DNA of 64,000 nt from Enterobacter huaxiensis (GCF_003594935.2 NZ_CP043342.1:868001-932000); one strand, 5' to 3'. Positions 18,247 through 26,912 are shown, numbered from the stretch's first letter. Numbers and translations: made by a program. The notes: generated by a model from the sequence alone, not told the origin.

Positions 18247-19257
18247 TCAGTGATAGCCTTCCGTATCAGACACTTTGCCCCGGAAGACGTAGTAGCTCCA
18301 GGCGGTGTACACCAGAATCACCGGAATAATCAGCAGCGTCCCGACCAGCATAAACAGCTGGCTGGCAGGCGGTGCGGCGGCCTCCCACAGGGTAATGCGC
18401 GGCGGAATAATGTGCGGCCACAGGCTGATGCCCAGCCCGCTAAAGCCGAGGAAGATCAGCCCGAGCGTCAGCAGGAACGGGCGGGCATGGCTGTTCGGAT
18501 TGCGGGTCAGCCGCCAGATCAGCAGGCTAAATACCGCCACCAGAATGGGGACCGGCAGGAACCAGAAGAAATTCGGCAGGGTGAACCAGCGGTCGGCCAC
18601 GTACTGCCAGCCAAGCGGCGTCCAGATGCTCACCACGGCGATGACCACCATCAGCGCCAGCAGCACGTGGCGGGTCAGCTCGCGCATGCGGGTTTGCAGC
18701 GCGCCTTCGCTTTTCATGATGAGCCAGGTGGTCGCCAGCAGGGTATAGGCGACGATCAGCCCCAGCCCGCAGAACAGGTTGAACGGCGTCAGCCAGTCCA
18801 GCGATGAGCCCACGAAGCGGCGGCCTTCCACGTCGAAGCCGTTGATCATTGCGCCCACGACGATACCCTGGCTGAAGGTGGCGAGCAGCGATCCGCCCGC
18901 AAAGGAGTAGTCCCAGAATTTGCGGTGTGACGGCGTGGCCTTAAAGCGAAATTCAAACGCCACGCCGCGGAAGATCAGGCCAATCAGCATGGCGGTAAGG
19001 GGAATGGTCAGTGCATCCACAATCACCGCATAGGCCAGCGGAAAGGCGCCGAATAACCCCGCGCCACCGAGCACCAGCCAGGTTTCGTTTCCGTCCCAGA
19101 CCGGCGCGACGCTGTTTACCATCACGTCGCGCTCTTTGGCATCGCCGACAAAGCTGAAGAGCATCCCAATCCCGAGGTCAAAGCCATCCATAACGATGTA
19201 CATCAGCGTGGCAAAGACGATGATCGCAAACCAGATAACCGAGATATCAACGCCCAT
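18247..19257 (-). CDS. cioB: Cytochrome bd-type quinol oxidase subunit II (CioB/CydB)
   Basis: Subunit II of a bd-type terminal oxidase in the inner membrane. 336 residues with about eight hydrophobic helices and the family N terminus (WFAIIVFATLMYIVMDGFDLGIGML) and WDGNETWLVL signature. The start codon overlaps the stop of subunit I by one base (TGATG), indicating coupling. No small CydX-like subunit gene is visible downstream, where the GH13 start follows after eight bases. The partner's short Q loop suggests the cyanide-insensitive (CIO) class rather than housekeeping CydAB. Confidence 0.92.
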   Translation of the reverse strand: MGVDISVIWFAIIVFATLMYIVMDGFDLGIGMLFSFVGDAKERDVMVNSVAPVWDGNETWLVLGGAGLFGAFPLAYAVIVDALTIPLTAMLIGLIFRGVAFEFRFKATPSHRKFWDYSFAGGSLLATFSQGIVVGAMINGFDVEGRRFVGSSLDWLTPFNLFCGLGLIVAYTLLATTWLIMKSEGALQTRMRELTRHVLLALMVVIAVVSIWTPLGWQYVADRWFTLPNFFWFLPVPILVAVFSLLIWRLTRNPNSHARPFLLTLGLIFLGFSGLGISLWPHIIPPRITLWEAAAPPASQLFMLVGTLLIIPVILVYTAWSYYVFRGKVSDTEGYH

Positions 19258-20660
19258 CAGCTTCTCTCCTCTTCAGGAACAGATTCAGCGGCAGACAGCG
19301 GACGGGCAGGGGTGCCCGAGGTGTTAGAGGTCAGCGTGCCAACAGGCTGCGGCCCTTTCTTAATTAGCCGGACGAGATAGACATAGCCCACGCCGAAGAC
19401 CGAGCAGTAGACCACGATGAAGGCCAGCAGGCTGATGCTCATCTGCAGCGTGCTGTGCAGCGATACGGCGTCTATCGTGCGCAGGTAGCCGTAAACCACC
19501 CACGGCTGACGGCCGACTTCGGTGGTCACCCAGCCTGCCAGCAGCGCGAGCAGCCCGGCGGGCCCCATGCACAGGGCAAACCAGTGGAACGGGCGCGAGT
19601 GGTATAGCCGGTGTCGATAGCGCAGCCAGACGCTGAGCGCGCCGAGCGCAATCATCAGCAGCCCCATCCCGACCATAACGCGGAATGACCAGAAGACAAT
19701 CGTGGAGTTCGGGCGATCCTCTTTCGGAAAATCTTTCAGGGCGGGAACCTGTTTATCCAGGCTGTGCGTCAGGATCAGGCTGCCGAGCGCGGGGATCTCC
19801 AGCCCGTATTTGGTGCGCTCCTCGTCCATGTCAGGCACGCCAAACAGCAGCAGCGGCGTGGCTTCACCCGGCGGGTTCTCCCAGTGCCCCTCGATGGCCG
19901 CAATCTTGGCGGGCTGGTGCTCCAGCGTGTTCAGACCGTGCATATCGCCCACCACGGCCTGGATGGGGGCGACAAGCAGCGCCATCCACATTGCCATTGA
20001 GAACATTTTGCGCACGGCGGGGGTGTCGTTACCGCGCAGCAGGTGCCACGCGCCTGACGCGCCTACGAACAGCGCGCTGCTGAGGAACGCGGCAATCGAC
20101 ATATGAATCAGCCGGTACGGGAAGGAGGGGTTAAAGATGATGGCCAGCCAGTCCTCGGGGATCACCTGCCCGTTCTGAATACTGAAGCCCTGCGGCGTGT
20201 GCATCCAGCTGTTGGAGGCGAGGATCCAGAAGGTGGACATCAGGGTGCCCAGCGCTACCATGCAGGTCGCGAAGAAGTGTAGCCCGGGGCCGACCTTGTT
20301 CCAGCCGAACAGCATCACGCCCAGGAAACCGGCTTCAAGGAAGAAGGCGGTGAGCACTTCATAGGTCAGCAGCGGGCCGGTGATACTGCCCGCAAACTGG
20401 GAAAACCCGCTCCAGTTGGTGCCGAACTGGTAAGCCATCACCAGCCCGGAAACCACGCCCATGCCGAAGTTAACGGCAAAAATCTTTAGCCAGAAATGGT
20501 ACAGCGAGCGCCAGACGTCGTTTTTGGTGCGCAGCCACATGCCTTCGAGCACCACCAGATAGCTGGCGAGACCGATGGTGATCGCAGGAAACAGAATATG
20601 AAACGAGACGGTAAAGGCGAACTGTATTCTGGCAAGATGAAACGCATCGAGTTCGAACAT
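19257..20660 (-). CDS. cioA: Cytochrome bd-type quinol oxidase subunit I, short Q-loop (CioA)
   Basis: Haem-bearing subunit I that oxidises quinol and reduces oxygen without pumping protons. 467 residues. Haem-ligand regions are visible: His21 in VSFHILFPAITIG, His in FPYRLIHMSIAAF, Met in STLQMSISLL, and GRQPWVVYGYLRT of the quinol site. It is shorter than E. coli CydA (522) because the Q loop lacks the C-terminal insertion, as in CioA of Pseudomonas. It follows katN by 68 bases containing a strong hairpin. Co-location with a catalase and yci genes suggests use under peroxide, cyanide or stationary-phase stress. Confidence 0.9.
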   Translation of the reverse strand: MFELDAFHLARIQFAFTVSFHILFPAITIGLASYLVVLEGMWLRTKNDVWRSLYHFWLKIFAVNFGMGVVSGLVMAYQFGTNWSGFSQFAGSITGPLLTYEVLTAFFLEAGFLGVMLFGWNKVGPGLHFFATCMVALGTLMSTFWILASNSWMHTPQGFSIQNGQVIPEDWLAIIFNPSFPYRLIHMSIAAFLSSALFVGASGAWHLLRGNDTPAVRKMFSMAMWMALLVAPIQAVVGDMHGLNTLEHQPAKIAAIEGHWENPPGEATPLLLFGVPDMDEERTKYGLEIPALGSLILTHSLDKQVPALKDFPKEDRPNSTIVFWSFRVMVGMGLLMIALGALSVWLRYRHRLYHSRPFHWFALCMGPAGLLALLAGWVTTEVGRQPWVVYGYLRTIDAVSLHSTLQMSISLLAFIVVYCSVFGVGYVYLVRLIKKGPQPVGTLTSNTSGTPARPLSAAESVPEEERS

Positions 20661-20696
20661 GGGCCGTACCTCGGGAACAGAGGGCGAACGAGTAAT

Positions 20697-20720
20697 GCCA
20701 GGCAGCGCGGGCTGCCTGGC
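20697..20720. repeat. Perfect inverted repeat between katN and cioA
   Basis: GCCAGGCAGC (20697-20706) and GCTGCCTGGC (20711-20720) form a perfect 10-bp stem with a GCGG loop. No T run follows on the minus strand, so rather than a full terminator it may be an RNA-stabilising or partial-attenuation hairpin setting the katN to cioA ratio. Confidence 0.6.
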
Positions 20721-20728
20721 AAAACCGA

Positions 20729-21601
20729 TTACGGTTTTTTCTTACCTGCGCCAAGCTCGGCGCCGGTTAGCGGATCGGCGTTGGGATCGGACTTCGTGCG
20801 TGCAGACATCGCTTTTACCAGCGTAGCCTGCTCTTTCGTCAGCGTAACGCTTGCACTGCCGTCACCACCGTCGACCGCTGGCTGGGGAGATTCCACGTAG
20901 TCGAAGTGCTTATCGCTGTTCCAGCTTCCGCGAACTTCTCCACCTTCAGACATATTGTAGTACTTGTTGGTGTACTCCTGGATCGGCGGCAGTTTGCCGG
21001 GCGGAAAATTATTACGAATGGACTGGAGCGCCTTCTCGAAAGAGAGCTGATGCGCCGCCTCACGCGTCATCAGAAACGCCAGCGCATCCTTAACGCCCGG
21101 ATCGTCCGTCACGTTGATCAGCCGCTCATAGATGATCTTGGCTCTGGCCTCTGCCGCCACGTTAGAGCGCAGGTCGGCGGTTGGCTCACCGATGGTGTCA
21201 ATATAAGCCGCGGTCCAGGGGACGCCTGCGGAGTTGGTCAGCGGCGTGCCGCCCCCGTAAAGCAGCGACGTGATGTGGCTGTCGTTGCCGTTTTCGGTCA
21301 TGGACCGATACAGTTCCGCTTCGCTTTCAACGCCTTCGGCCAGCTCGCCTTTTGCCCCTTTGTTAAGCATACCGACCAGGGTGCCGATGATTTCAAGGTG
21401 GCTTAACTCTTCGGTGGCAATATCCATCAGCATATCTTTACGGCCAGGATCGTCGTCGCTCAGCCCCTGAGTGAAGTAGCGGCAGGCGGCGGCAAGTTCG
21501 CCCTGCGGCCCGCCGAACTGCTCCAGCAAAAGGTTAGCCAGGCCCGGGTTCGGTTCGGCAACGCGAACCGTATACTGCAGTTGTTTTACGTGTCGGAACA
21601 T
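20729..21601 (-). CDS. katN: Manganese (non-haem) catalase KatN
   Basis: Dismutates hydrogen peroxide with a dimanganese centre in a ferritin-like four-helix bundle. 290 residues, as in Salmonella KatN. Metal ligands are recognisable: Glu35 (GPQGELAAA), Glu65 and His68 (TEELSHLE), Glu151 (AAEARAK) and His184 (REAAHQLS), close to the positions in studied Mn-catalases. The C-terminal Lys-rich tail (GAGKKKP) is typical. It follows yciE by 15 bases; Salmonella has the same yciGFE-katN operon, which is RpoS-dependent. In E. coli K-12 katN is absent. Confidence 0.93.
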   Translation of the reverse strand: MFRHVKQLQYTVRVAEPNPGLANLLLEQFGGPQGELAAACRYFTQGLSDDDPGRKDMLMDIATEELSHLEIIGTLVGMLNKGAKGELAEGVESEAELYRSMTENGNDSHITSLLYGGGTPLTNSAGVPWTAAYIDTIGEPTADLRSNVAAEARAKIIYERLINVTDDPGVKDALAFLMTREAAHQLSFEKALQSIRNNFPPGKLPPIQEYTNKYYNMSEGGEVRGSWNSDKHFDYVESPQPAVDGGDGSASVTLTKEQATLVKAMSARTKSDPNADPLTGAELGAGKKKP

Positions 21602-21616
21602 ACATTCTCCCTCTTG

Positions 21617-22123
21617 TTATTTTTTCGCTTCAACGCCGTCCGCATCAGAGCGCAGCAGGAACTGTTCCGTCGTCTGTGGAATGTGGCGAATCAGCCAGTC
21701 GGCCATTTCGCGCTCTTCCGCAAGGATGGTCTCAATGGCGGGGACCGAGGCGGTATCACCCGCTTTTTTGGCCGCCGCCAGCAGGGAGGTGTAGCAGGCA
21801 ATTTCGAACTGCTCGAAGACGTAGCCGCTGATGGAGCCTTTTACGATCTCATCGGAAGGGAACATGCCGCCAATGGACTGACCCAGTGCCGCCATTTTGC
21901 TCATTGAGTCTTTTAAAACCGAACGTGAAATATCATTGCGGTCGAGAATTTCCTCCAGCAATGTAATTTGGCGTTTTGTCTCATTAATATGTTGTTCAAT
22001 GCGGGCACGTAAATCAGGATAATTTTCAATACGGCTGGCCATTGATTCCAGCATCGATTCGGCTTGCTTTTCCATCGCATGGGCATCGCGCAGCCAATCA
22101 TGGTAGTGTTCTACATGATTCAT
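21617..22123 (-). CDS. yciE: Ferritin-like stress protein YciE (DUF892)
   Basis: 168 residues, mostly helical, with a ferritin-like DUF892 plan: paired helices rich in Glu, His and Asp (EKQAESMLESMASRIE, FEQFEIACYTSLLAAAKKAG). Biochemical role is unresolved, but the gene belongs to the RpoS- and stress-linked yciGFE unit. It lies 62 bases after yciF and 15 bases before katN on the same strand. Confidence 0.9.
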   Translation of the reverse strand: MNHVEHYHDWLRDAHAMEKQAESMLESMASRIENYPDLRARIEQHINETKRQITLLEEILDRNDISRSVLKDSMSKMAALGQSIGGMFPSDEIVKGSISGYVFEQFEIACYTSLLAAAKKAGDTASVPAIETILAEEREMADWLIRHIPQTTEQFLLRSDADGVEAKK

Positions 22124-22185
22124 AATAAACTCCTGTGAGTTATTTGATCTAATTAAATGCTGATGCTCATTTATTTCCGGAGGGG

Positions 22186-22683
22186 TTAACCTTTTTGGGC
22201 TTTTTGGTTAATATTGCCAACGGCCAGATCGGTTAATTTAAGATCGGTTTCTTTCTCTTCTTCCAGCGTTTCGGCGAGAAGTTTAACGGCTTTTTTATAG
22301 CCAAGCTGTTCTGCTAATGTCGCCAGGGTACCGTAGCTCGCTATTTCATAATGCTCGACTTTTTGCGCCGCAGCGATTAATGCCGCATCGCGCACTTCAT
22401 TTTTCTCTGTACTCTCAATGACTTCGTTTGCTTCTTCAATCAGGCCTTCCATTGCCACGCATTTCATGCGCTTTAATTTAAGACCGGATTCCTGCTCAAT
22501 AATTTGGTCTATACGCTCAATTTGTCCCTGCGTCTCTTCAAGGTGTGCCGTAAACGCGGCGCTAAGCTGTTCGCTTGATGCGGCGCGGGAAAGTTTGCTT
22601 AGGGCACGAGTCAGCTGCTTCTCAGCGCTGTAGGTATCCGACAGGAGGTGAATAAAGACGTCTTCGATACTTTTCATGTTCAT
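22186..22683 (-). CDS. yciF: Ferritin-like stress protein YciF (DUF892)
   Basis: 165 residues starting MNMKSIEDVFIHLL as in E. coli YciF; the frame is open 14 codons further upstream, but the box CGGGAAC and family alignment support ATG at 22681-22683. A four-helix bundle with metal-binding-type EKQL, EETQ, HYEIASY and ETLEEEKETD patterns, similar to rubrerythrin-like proteins; E. coli YciF was solved as a dimeric di-iron-type bundle. Probably protects against osmotic or oxidative stress. Co-transcribed between yciG and yciE. Confidence 0.92.
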   Translation of the reverse strand: MNMKSIEDVFIHLLSDTYSAEKQLTRALSKLSRAASSEQLSAAFTAHLEETQGQIERIDQIIEQESGLKLKRMKCVAMEGLIEEANEVIESTEKNEVRDAALIAAAQKVEHYEIASYGTLATLAEQLGYKKAVKLLAETLEEEKETDLKLTDLAVGNINQKAQKG

Positions 22684-22772
22684 ATTTATGTTCCCGTTAA
22701 ATAAGTAAAGGGTACTGCGAGCCACCAGGCCCGCAGCATGCTCTCGGTTATTTATTTGAGACTTAAATAAGA

Positions 22773-22958
22773 TCAGGAATTATCAGATTTACGGCCTCCG
22801 CCGTGACTATTCTGTCCCCCTTTCTTACCTGCTTCAGACGCGCGTTGCGGATCGTTTTTGAAATTACCGCCGCTATGCTGGCCACCTTTCTTACCAGCTT
22901 CTGATGCTTTATCTCGGTCTTCTGCGAAATTACCGGAACCACCACGATGCTCTGCCAT
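22773..22958 (-). CDS. yciG: Small KGG-repeat stress protein YciG
   Basis: 61 residues, hydrophilic, with two KGG-type repeats (KASEAGKKGGQHSGGNFKNDP and RASEAGKKGGQNS regions), as in the stress-induced KGG family. In E. coli YciG is RpoS-controlled and affects motility and acid or thermal survival. First gene of the yciGFE-katN unit; AGAGGG stands before the start. A perfect 7-bp inverted repeat lies 33-54 bases upstream of its start. Confidence 0.92.
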   Translation of the reverse strand: MAEHRGGSGNFAEDRDKASEAGKKGGQHSGGNFKNDPQRASEAGKKGGQNSHGGGRKSDNS

Positions 22959-23583
22959 ATATCAACCCTCTTGTTGCGTTTATGTCAGGAGATACGATTT
23001 TTATTTCGTATCAGTTGTCGTTCAGGTATTAACACTAGCCGTTATATCGAAAGAGTCAAACTGCAGTTTCGCTTTATTTTTGTGCTCCCACGTGCAGCGC
23101 TGAAATATACCGCTTCGTTGGCTTTGGGCTAAATGCTTTATAAAGCATCGATATATCCTCCGCTTACCCCTTTGATTTCTAAAAAACTGCCGCTCAGCGC
23201 TGGGTTTATAATCCTAAACCAGACGTGAGTTTTAATTACATGAGTTTACAAAGCGCCGTCTGAGCGTGGCCGGAATATTGGGATTTTTCTTAAAATGGCT
23301 GCGAGTGGAGGAATTTTCTACTGGATACTTCTTTGTGAGTAAATGACATTCATTGCGGCGAAAATATTATTTCGCTATTCGTTAAATATTTACGATGAAA
23401 ATAATTTTATTATTTTTAATAAAAGGCGTGATTATTCCGCAGCGTTAATGTGGGAATGTATTTCTCATTATTCAGTCAGGCTGAATAATGTTTGCCGTGA
23501 GAGCCACCGCTTACGGTCTTACCGGTGCTCCCTTTACTGTGCTATAACCCATTCATCAACATAATAACAACAGAGGCAATGTC
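22959..23583. other. 625-base intergenic region between yciG and yjdI
   Basis: AT-rich and without a convincing gene; it should hold the divergent promoters of yciG and yjdI. Two symmetrical elements stand out: GATACGA-8-TCGTATC at 22991-23012 near yciG, and CATTATTCAG-5-CTGAATAATG at 23466-23490, about 95 bases before yjdI. Either may be a regulator site or a hairpin. No tRNA, insertion sequence or CRISPR-like repeats are seen. Confidence 0.6.
23466..23490. repeat. Perfect 10-bp inverted repeat upstream of yjdI
   Basis: CATTATTCAG (23466-23475), spacer TCAGG, CTGAATAATG (23481-23490). No T tract follows, so an operator is as likely as a hairpin. Confidence 0.55.
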
Positions 23584-23814
23584 ATGGATAAAGAGCTACT
23601 GGACGCGGGCTACCGGGCCTATACCGGTGAAAAAATTGACGTCTACTTCAACACGGGGATCTGCAAACATTCGGGAAACTGCGTCCGCGGCAGCGCGGCG
23701 CTTTTTAACCTGAAGCGCAAGCCGTGGATCGTTCCGGATGAAGTGGATGTAGACACAGTCGTACGCGTGATTGATACCTGCCCGAGCGGCGCGCTGAAGT
23801 ACCGCCAAAAATAA
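23584..23814 (+). CDS. yjdI: YjdI-like small iron-sulfur (Fer4_19) protein
   Basis: 76 residues closely resembling E. coli YjdI. Cys27, Cys33 ([12 protein letters not shown]) and Cys66 ([10 protein letters not shown]) form the reduced cluster pattern of the Fer4_19 family, which is often found with CDGSH or GNAT partners. Function is unknown; an electron-transfer or sensing role is possible. ATG at 23584 lies after GAGGCAATGTC. yjdJ follows by ten bases, the same pair as in E. coli, although in E. coli it sits elsewhere on the chromosome. Confidence 0.9.
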   Translation: MDKELLDAGYRAYTGEKIDVYFNTGICKHSGNCVRGSAALFNLKRKPWIVPDEVDVDTVVRVIDTCPSGALKYRQK

Positions 23815-23824
23815 GCGAGGAACC

Positions 23825-24097
23825 ATGGATATTCTGGAAGGCCATAACAAATTTTACGTAAACGATGCAGACGGCAACCAGGTTGCGGAGATCGTTTTTG
23901 TCCCGACCGGCGAGCACCTGAGCATTATCGAACACACTGACGTAGACGAGAGCCTGAAAGGGCAGGGTGTGGGCAAGCAGCTGGTGGCGAAGGTGGTAGA
24001 GAAGATGCGCGGTGAGAACCGTAAAATTATCCCGCTGTGCCCCTTTGCTAAGCACGAGTTTGATAACACGCGGGAATATGACGATATTCGCGCGTGA
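23825..24097 (+). CDS. yjdJ: YjdJ-like small GNAT-fold acetyltransferase
   Basis: 90 residues, a minimal GNAT fold of the GCN5-related family. The acetyl-CoA loop appears as [18 protein letters not shown], followed by the conserved [12 protein letters not shown] segment containing a Cys. Substrate unknown. Paired with yjdI in one operon, ten bases apart. Confidence 0.9.
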   Translation: MDILEGHNKFYVNDADGNQVAEIVFVPTGEHLSIIEHTDVDESLKGQGVGKQLVAKVVEKMRGENRKIIPLCPFAKHEFDNTREYDDIRA

Positions 24098-24104
24098 ATT
24101 AAAT

Positions 24105-24123
24105 GCCCGGCGTTGCGCCGGGC
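24105..24123. terminator. Hairpin between yjdJ and yqeG
   Basis: GCCCGGCG (24105-24112) pairs with CGCCGGGC (24116-24123) across a three-base loop between convergent genes. It lacks a T run, so it may be a weak or rho-assisted terminator or a transcript-end stabiliser. Confidence 0.5.
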
Positions 24124-24132
24124 ACTGCGGAT

Positions 24133-25362
24133 TCACCCCACAAACATCACCGACACGCACAGCACGCCGACGATCAGCGTCAGCAGGTTGCCGAAGGAGC
24201 GATACTGTTTCAGCGACGGGATCAGGTACGTTGACAGCGTCGGCATGATAAACAGGATCATGGCGATAAGCGGTCCGCTGATGGCGTAAATCATTGAGAT
24301 CGCGTTCGGGTTAATGCAGCAGACCACAAAGGTAATCAGCGACACGCCCAGAATCGAAACGGCGCGGTTAAAGGCGCGGCTCTTCTTCACCCCCACCTGG
24401 TTAAGGCCGGATTTCACAATCTCCGTCGCCCCTTCAATCACCCCAAAATAGGTGCCGAGGAACGATTTCGACATCGCGATAATCGCCACAATAATGCCCG
24501 AAATGCCCAGCCAGGCCGGAGAAGAGGGCATCATCGACAGTGCGGACAGGATCGTAACCCCTTCCTCCTTCGCCGCCACGATATACGACGGCGGAATGGA
24601 GAGCAGGCAGCTGAATACGAAGAACAGCACGCTCAGGCAGATGATCAGGTACGCCACCTTCATGATTTTTTTGCATTTACCCATGGCCTCGTCACCGTAT
24701 TTCTCACGACGGTCAACGGCAAACGTCGAGATAATCGGGGTATGGCTAAAAGCGAAAACCATCACCGGGATCGAAATCCACACCTGATGCAGCGTATGTT
24801 GGTCGAACGCCATCTGGCTGGTAAGCAGCGACGGCTGCCAGCTGCCGGTCAGGTAGAGCGAGACAAACAGGAAATAGGCAATCAGCGGGAACACCAGAAA
24901 GCCCATGACCTTGATGGTGATATGCCGCCCCATCAGGAAGATCAGGTTCAGCACCAGCACCACGCCAAAACTCACCAGCATGCGCACGCCGGTATCGACC
25001 GTCATCCGTTTCGCCAGCTGCTCGGTGAAGGAGTTGGTTATCGCCACGGCATAAATCAGCACCACCACGAAGAAGGCGACGAAGTAGAGCGTGGTGATCA
25101 GGTTTCCGATCTTCTTACCGTAGTAATGCGAAACGGCTCCGGTGATCCCTTCGCTGCCTTTCGTCTTTGCCGACAGGATAAATTGCGCCAGCGCTTTATG
25201 CGGCCAGTAGGTTAATGGATACGCCACAAGGGCGGTAATAAGCAGGACAATTGCGCCTGCGGAGCCGAGCTGAATGGGCAGGAATAGCGTTCCTGCGCCC
25301 ACGGCCGTGCCATAGAGGGCGAAACTCCAGAGAGTCTCTTCTTTAGACCAAATTTTCGACAT
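24133..25362 (-). CDS. yqeG: SdaC/TdcC-family amino-acid transporter YqeG
   Basis: 409 residues and about 11 transmembrane helices; it aligns with E. coli YqeG over its whole length (start MSKIWSKEETLWSFALYGTAVGAG). The family (hydroxy/aromatic amino acid permeases) imports serine or threonine with protons; the YqeG substrate has been suggested to be serine or threonine but is not fixed by sequence. In E. coli yqeG is adjacent to yqeF; here a PACE gene and a LysR gene stand between them. Confidence 0.92.
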   Translation of the reverse strand: MSKIWSKEETLWSFALYGTAVGAGTLFLPIQLGSAGAIVLLITALVAYPLTYWPHKALAQFILSAKTKGSEGITGAVSHYYGKKIGNLITTLYFVAFFVVVLIYAVAITNSFTEQLAKRMTVDTGVRMLVSFGVVLVLNLIFLMGRHITIKVMGFLVFPLIAYFLFVSLYLTGSWQPSLLTSQMAFDQHTLHQVWISIPVMVFAFSHTPIISTFAVDRREKYGDEAMGKCKKIMKVAYLIICLSVLFFVFSCLLSIPPSYIVAAKEEGVTILSALSMMPSSPAWLGISGIIVAIIAMSKSFLGTYFGVIEGATEIVKSGLNQVGVKKSRAFNRAVSILGVSLITFVVCCINPNAISMIYAISGPLIAMILFIMPTLSTYLIPSLKQYRSFGNLLTLIVGVLCVSVMFVG

Positions 25363-25451
25363 TAGAGCAACGTATCAACTATAAAACGAACAAAAAGGAG
25401 TGCAATTTACCATAATTATGCGGAGAGGGGGCGTTTGCTTCGTGAAGAGAG

Positions 25452-25474
25452 TGGCCGGAACGGGTGTCCGGCCA
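25452..25474. repeat. Hairpin downstream of PACE gene
   Basis: TGGCCGGA (25452-25459) and TCCGGCCA (25467-25474) form a perfect 8-bp stem between the PACE stop and the yqeG start. No T tract on the minus strand, so terminator function is uncertain. Confidence 0.5.
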
Positions 25475-25482
25475 GCGTGGTG

Positions 25483-25944
25483 TTAGCCTGCGAGGGCGCG
25501 CCGCTGCTGGCGGCGCTTGATTACTTTCTCGCGCAGGGTGTCATACGCCCAGTTATAGAACATGGTATACGGCAGGAAGAACAGGAAGAAACCGATTTCC
25601 AGCGTGAATGCCTGGAGCAGCGTCACGCCCAGTACGGCAGCGACGATGGTCACGCCAATCACGATAAAGCCGCATTCGAACCCTAACGCGTGTAGGGCGC
25701 GCACCTTCGCCGTGCGCGGAACGCGCTGAACGGGCCAGAAGCGGTCAAAGCCGACGTTATAGATAATGTTCCAGAGCATCGCGGTGGTGGCCAGGATAAT
25801 GGTTAGCCCGCCCATTTCGACCACGGAACGCTGCATTAACCACGCCGCCGTCGGGGCGAGGATCGCGGTGGCAATCCCTTCAAAGCAGACGGCGTGAAAG
25901 ATCCGCTCCGGCAGTTTTCGTTGGAGTGCATCCTGATGTTGCAT
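25483..25944 (-). CDS. PACE-family biocide efflux transporter
   Basis: 153 residues with four predicted transmembrane helices arranged as two tandem bacterial transmembrane pair domains. The key proton-coupling Glu of AceI corresponds to Glu22 (HAVCFEGIATAIL); the second repeat begins RALHALGFECGFIVIG, also with a membrane Glu. Relatives export chlorhexidine, acriflavine and short diamines. Like other PACE genes it is divergent from a LysR regulator (26046), with the promoters in the 101 bases between. Confidence 0.88.
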   Translation of the reverse strand: MQHQDALQRKLPERIFHAVCFEGIATAILAPTAAWLMQRSVVEMGGLTIILATTAMLWNIIYNVGFDRFWPVQRVPRTAKVRALHALGFECGFIVIGVTIVAAVLGVTLLQAFTLEIGFFLFFLPYTMFYNWAYDTLREKVIKRRQQRRALAG

Positions 25945-26045
25945 AGTGACCTCATTAATTCGCCGGTATGGGCGTTGATGCGGCCTATTTTTATCGCAAA
26001 AGATGATATATAAAAGATGGTATCCATCGATAAAATAGATACATC

Positions 26046-26912
26046 ATGCGCTACTCCCCCGAAGCCCTTACCGCCTTTGTTGAAACGGTTGCTGCCGGTT
26101 CCTTTTCCGCCGCCGCGCGTCGCCTGCGTAAAAGCCAGTCTACCATCAGCACCTCCATTGCTAACCTTGAGGCCGACCTGGGGTTTGATCTGTTTGACCG
26201 CTCGGCGCGCCAGCCGGTATTAACCGCCCAGGGGGAGCAGGTGCTGGGGTATGTACAGTCGATCCTCGCCGCCAGCGCGCGTCTCGACGAGCTCGCCGTT
26301 TCATTAACGGCGCAAACGGAGGCGCGGCTGACGTTCGTCCTTTCCGATACGCTGAACCCTGACGTGCTGGAAGATCTGATGAAGCAGTTCGACCGGCGTT
26401 TTCCCCATACGGAATTCGAATGTCTGATTGGTGAGGAAGAGGATGTTATCGACCTGCTGCAGAAGGAGCGGGCGCAGGTTGGGCTGACGGAAGCGCGCGA
26501 CGGCTACCCAACGGATATCGGCGTGACGCGGCTTCCCCTGCAGACCCGGATGGCGATCTACGTATCGGCGGAGCACCCCCTTGCCGGACAGCACGAGGTC
26601 AAGGCCGATGAACTTCACGGCTGGCGCGAGCTGCGGCTGAGTACCTATCTCGAACGCGAGGCGACGCTCGCGCGCGGGCCGGTCTGGTCAGCGCCGAATT
26701 ACCTGTTACTCTTGAGTATGGCCGTACAGGGATTCGGCTGGTGCGTGTTGCCGTGCGCGCTGGTGGAGGAGTTCGCGGCGGCGAAATCACTGGTGCAGCT
26801 GAACGTACCCGGCTGGCCGCGCGCGATCGGTATCGATCTGCTGTGGAACAAGCGATCGCCTCCCGGCGTTGCCGGAAGCTGGCTGCGCCAGTATTTGCAG
26901 GACGCACGTTAA
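26046..26912 (+). CDS. LysR-family regulator of the PACE gene
   Basis: 288 residues: N-terminal winged helix-turn-helix (ALTAFVETVAAGSFSAAARRL, then KSQSTISTSIANLEADLG) and a periplasmic-binding-type effector domain from about residue 90. Divergent orientation with the PACE transporter suggests it senses the exported amine or biocide and activates that gene, as AceR does. No close named orthologue is recognised. Confidence 0.85.
   Translation: MRYSPEALTAFVETVAAGSFSAAARRLRKSQSTISTSIANLEADLGFDLFDRSARQPVLTAQGEQVLGYVQSILAASARLDELAVSLTAQTEARLTFVLSDTLNPDVLEDLMKQFDRRFPHTEFECLIGEEEDVIDLLQKERAQVGLTEARDGYPTDIGVTRLPLQTRMAIYVSAEHPLAGQHEVKADELHGWRELRLSTYLEREATLARGPVWSAPNYLLLLSMAVQGFGWCVLPCALVEEFAAAKSLVQLNVPGWPRAIGIDLLWNKRSPPGVAGSWLRQYLQDAR

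Noticed and set aside
23343..23564. Possible 73-residue protein between yciG and yjdI
   Set aside because: Low-complexity AT-rich coding, no ribosome-binding site and it contains the perfect palindrome; more likely promoter DNA.
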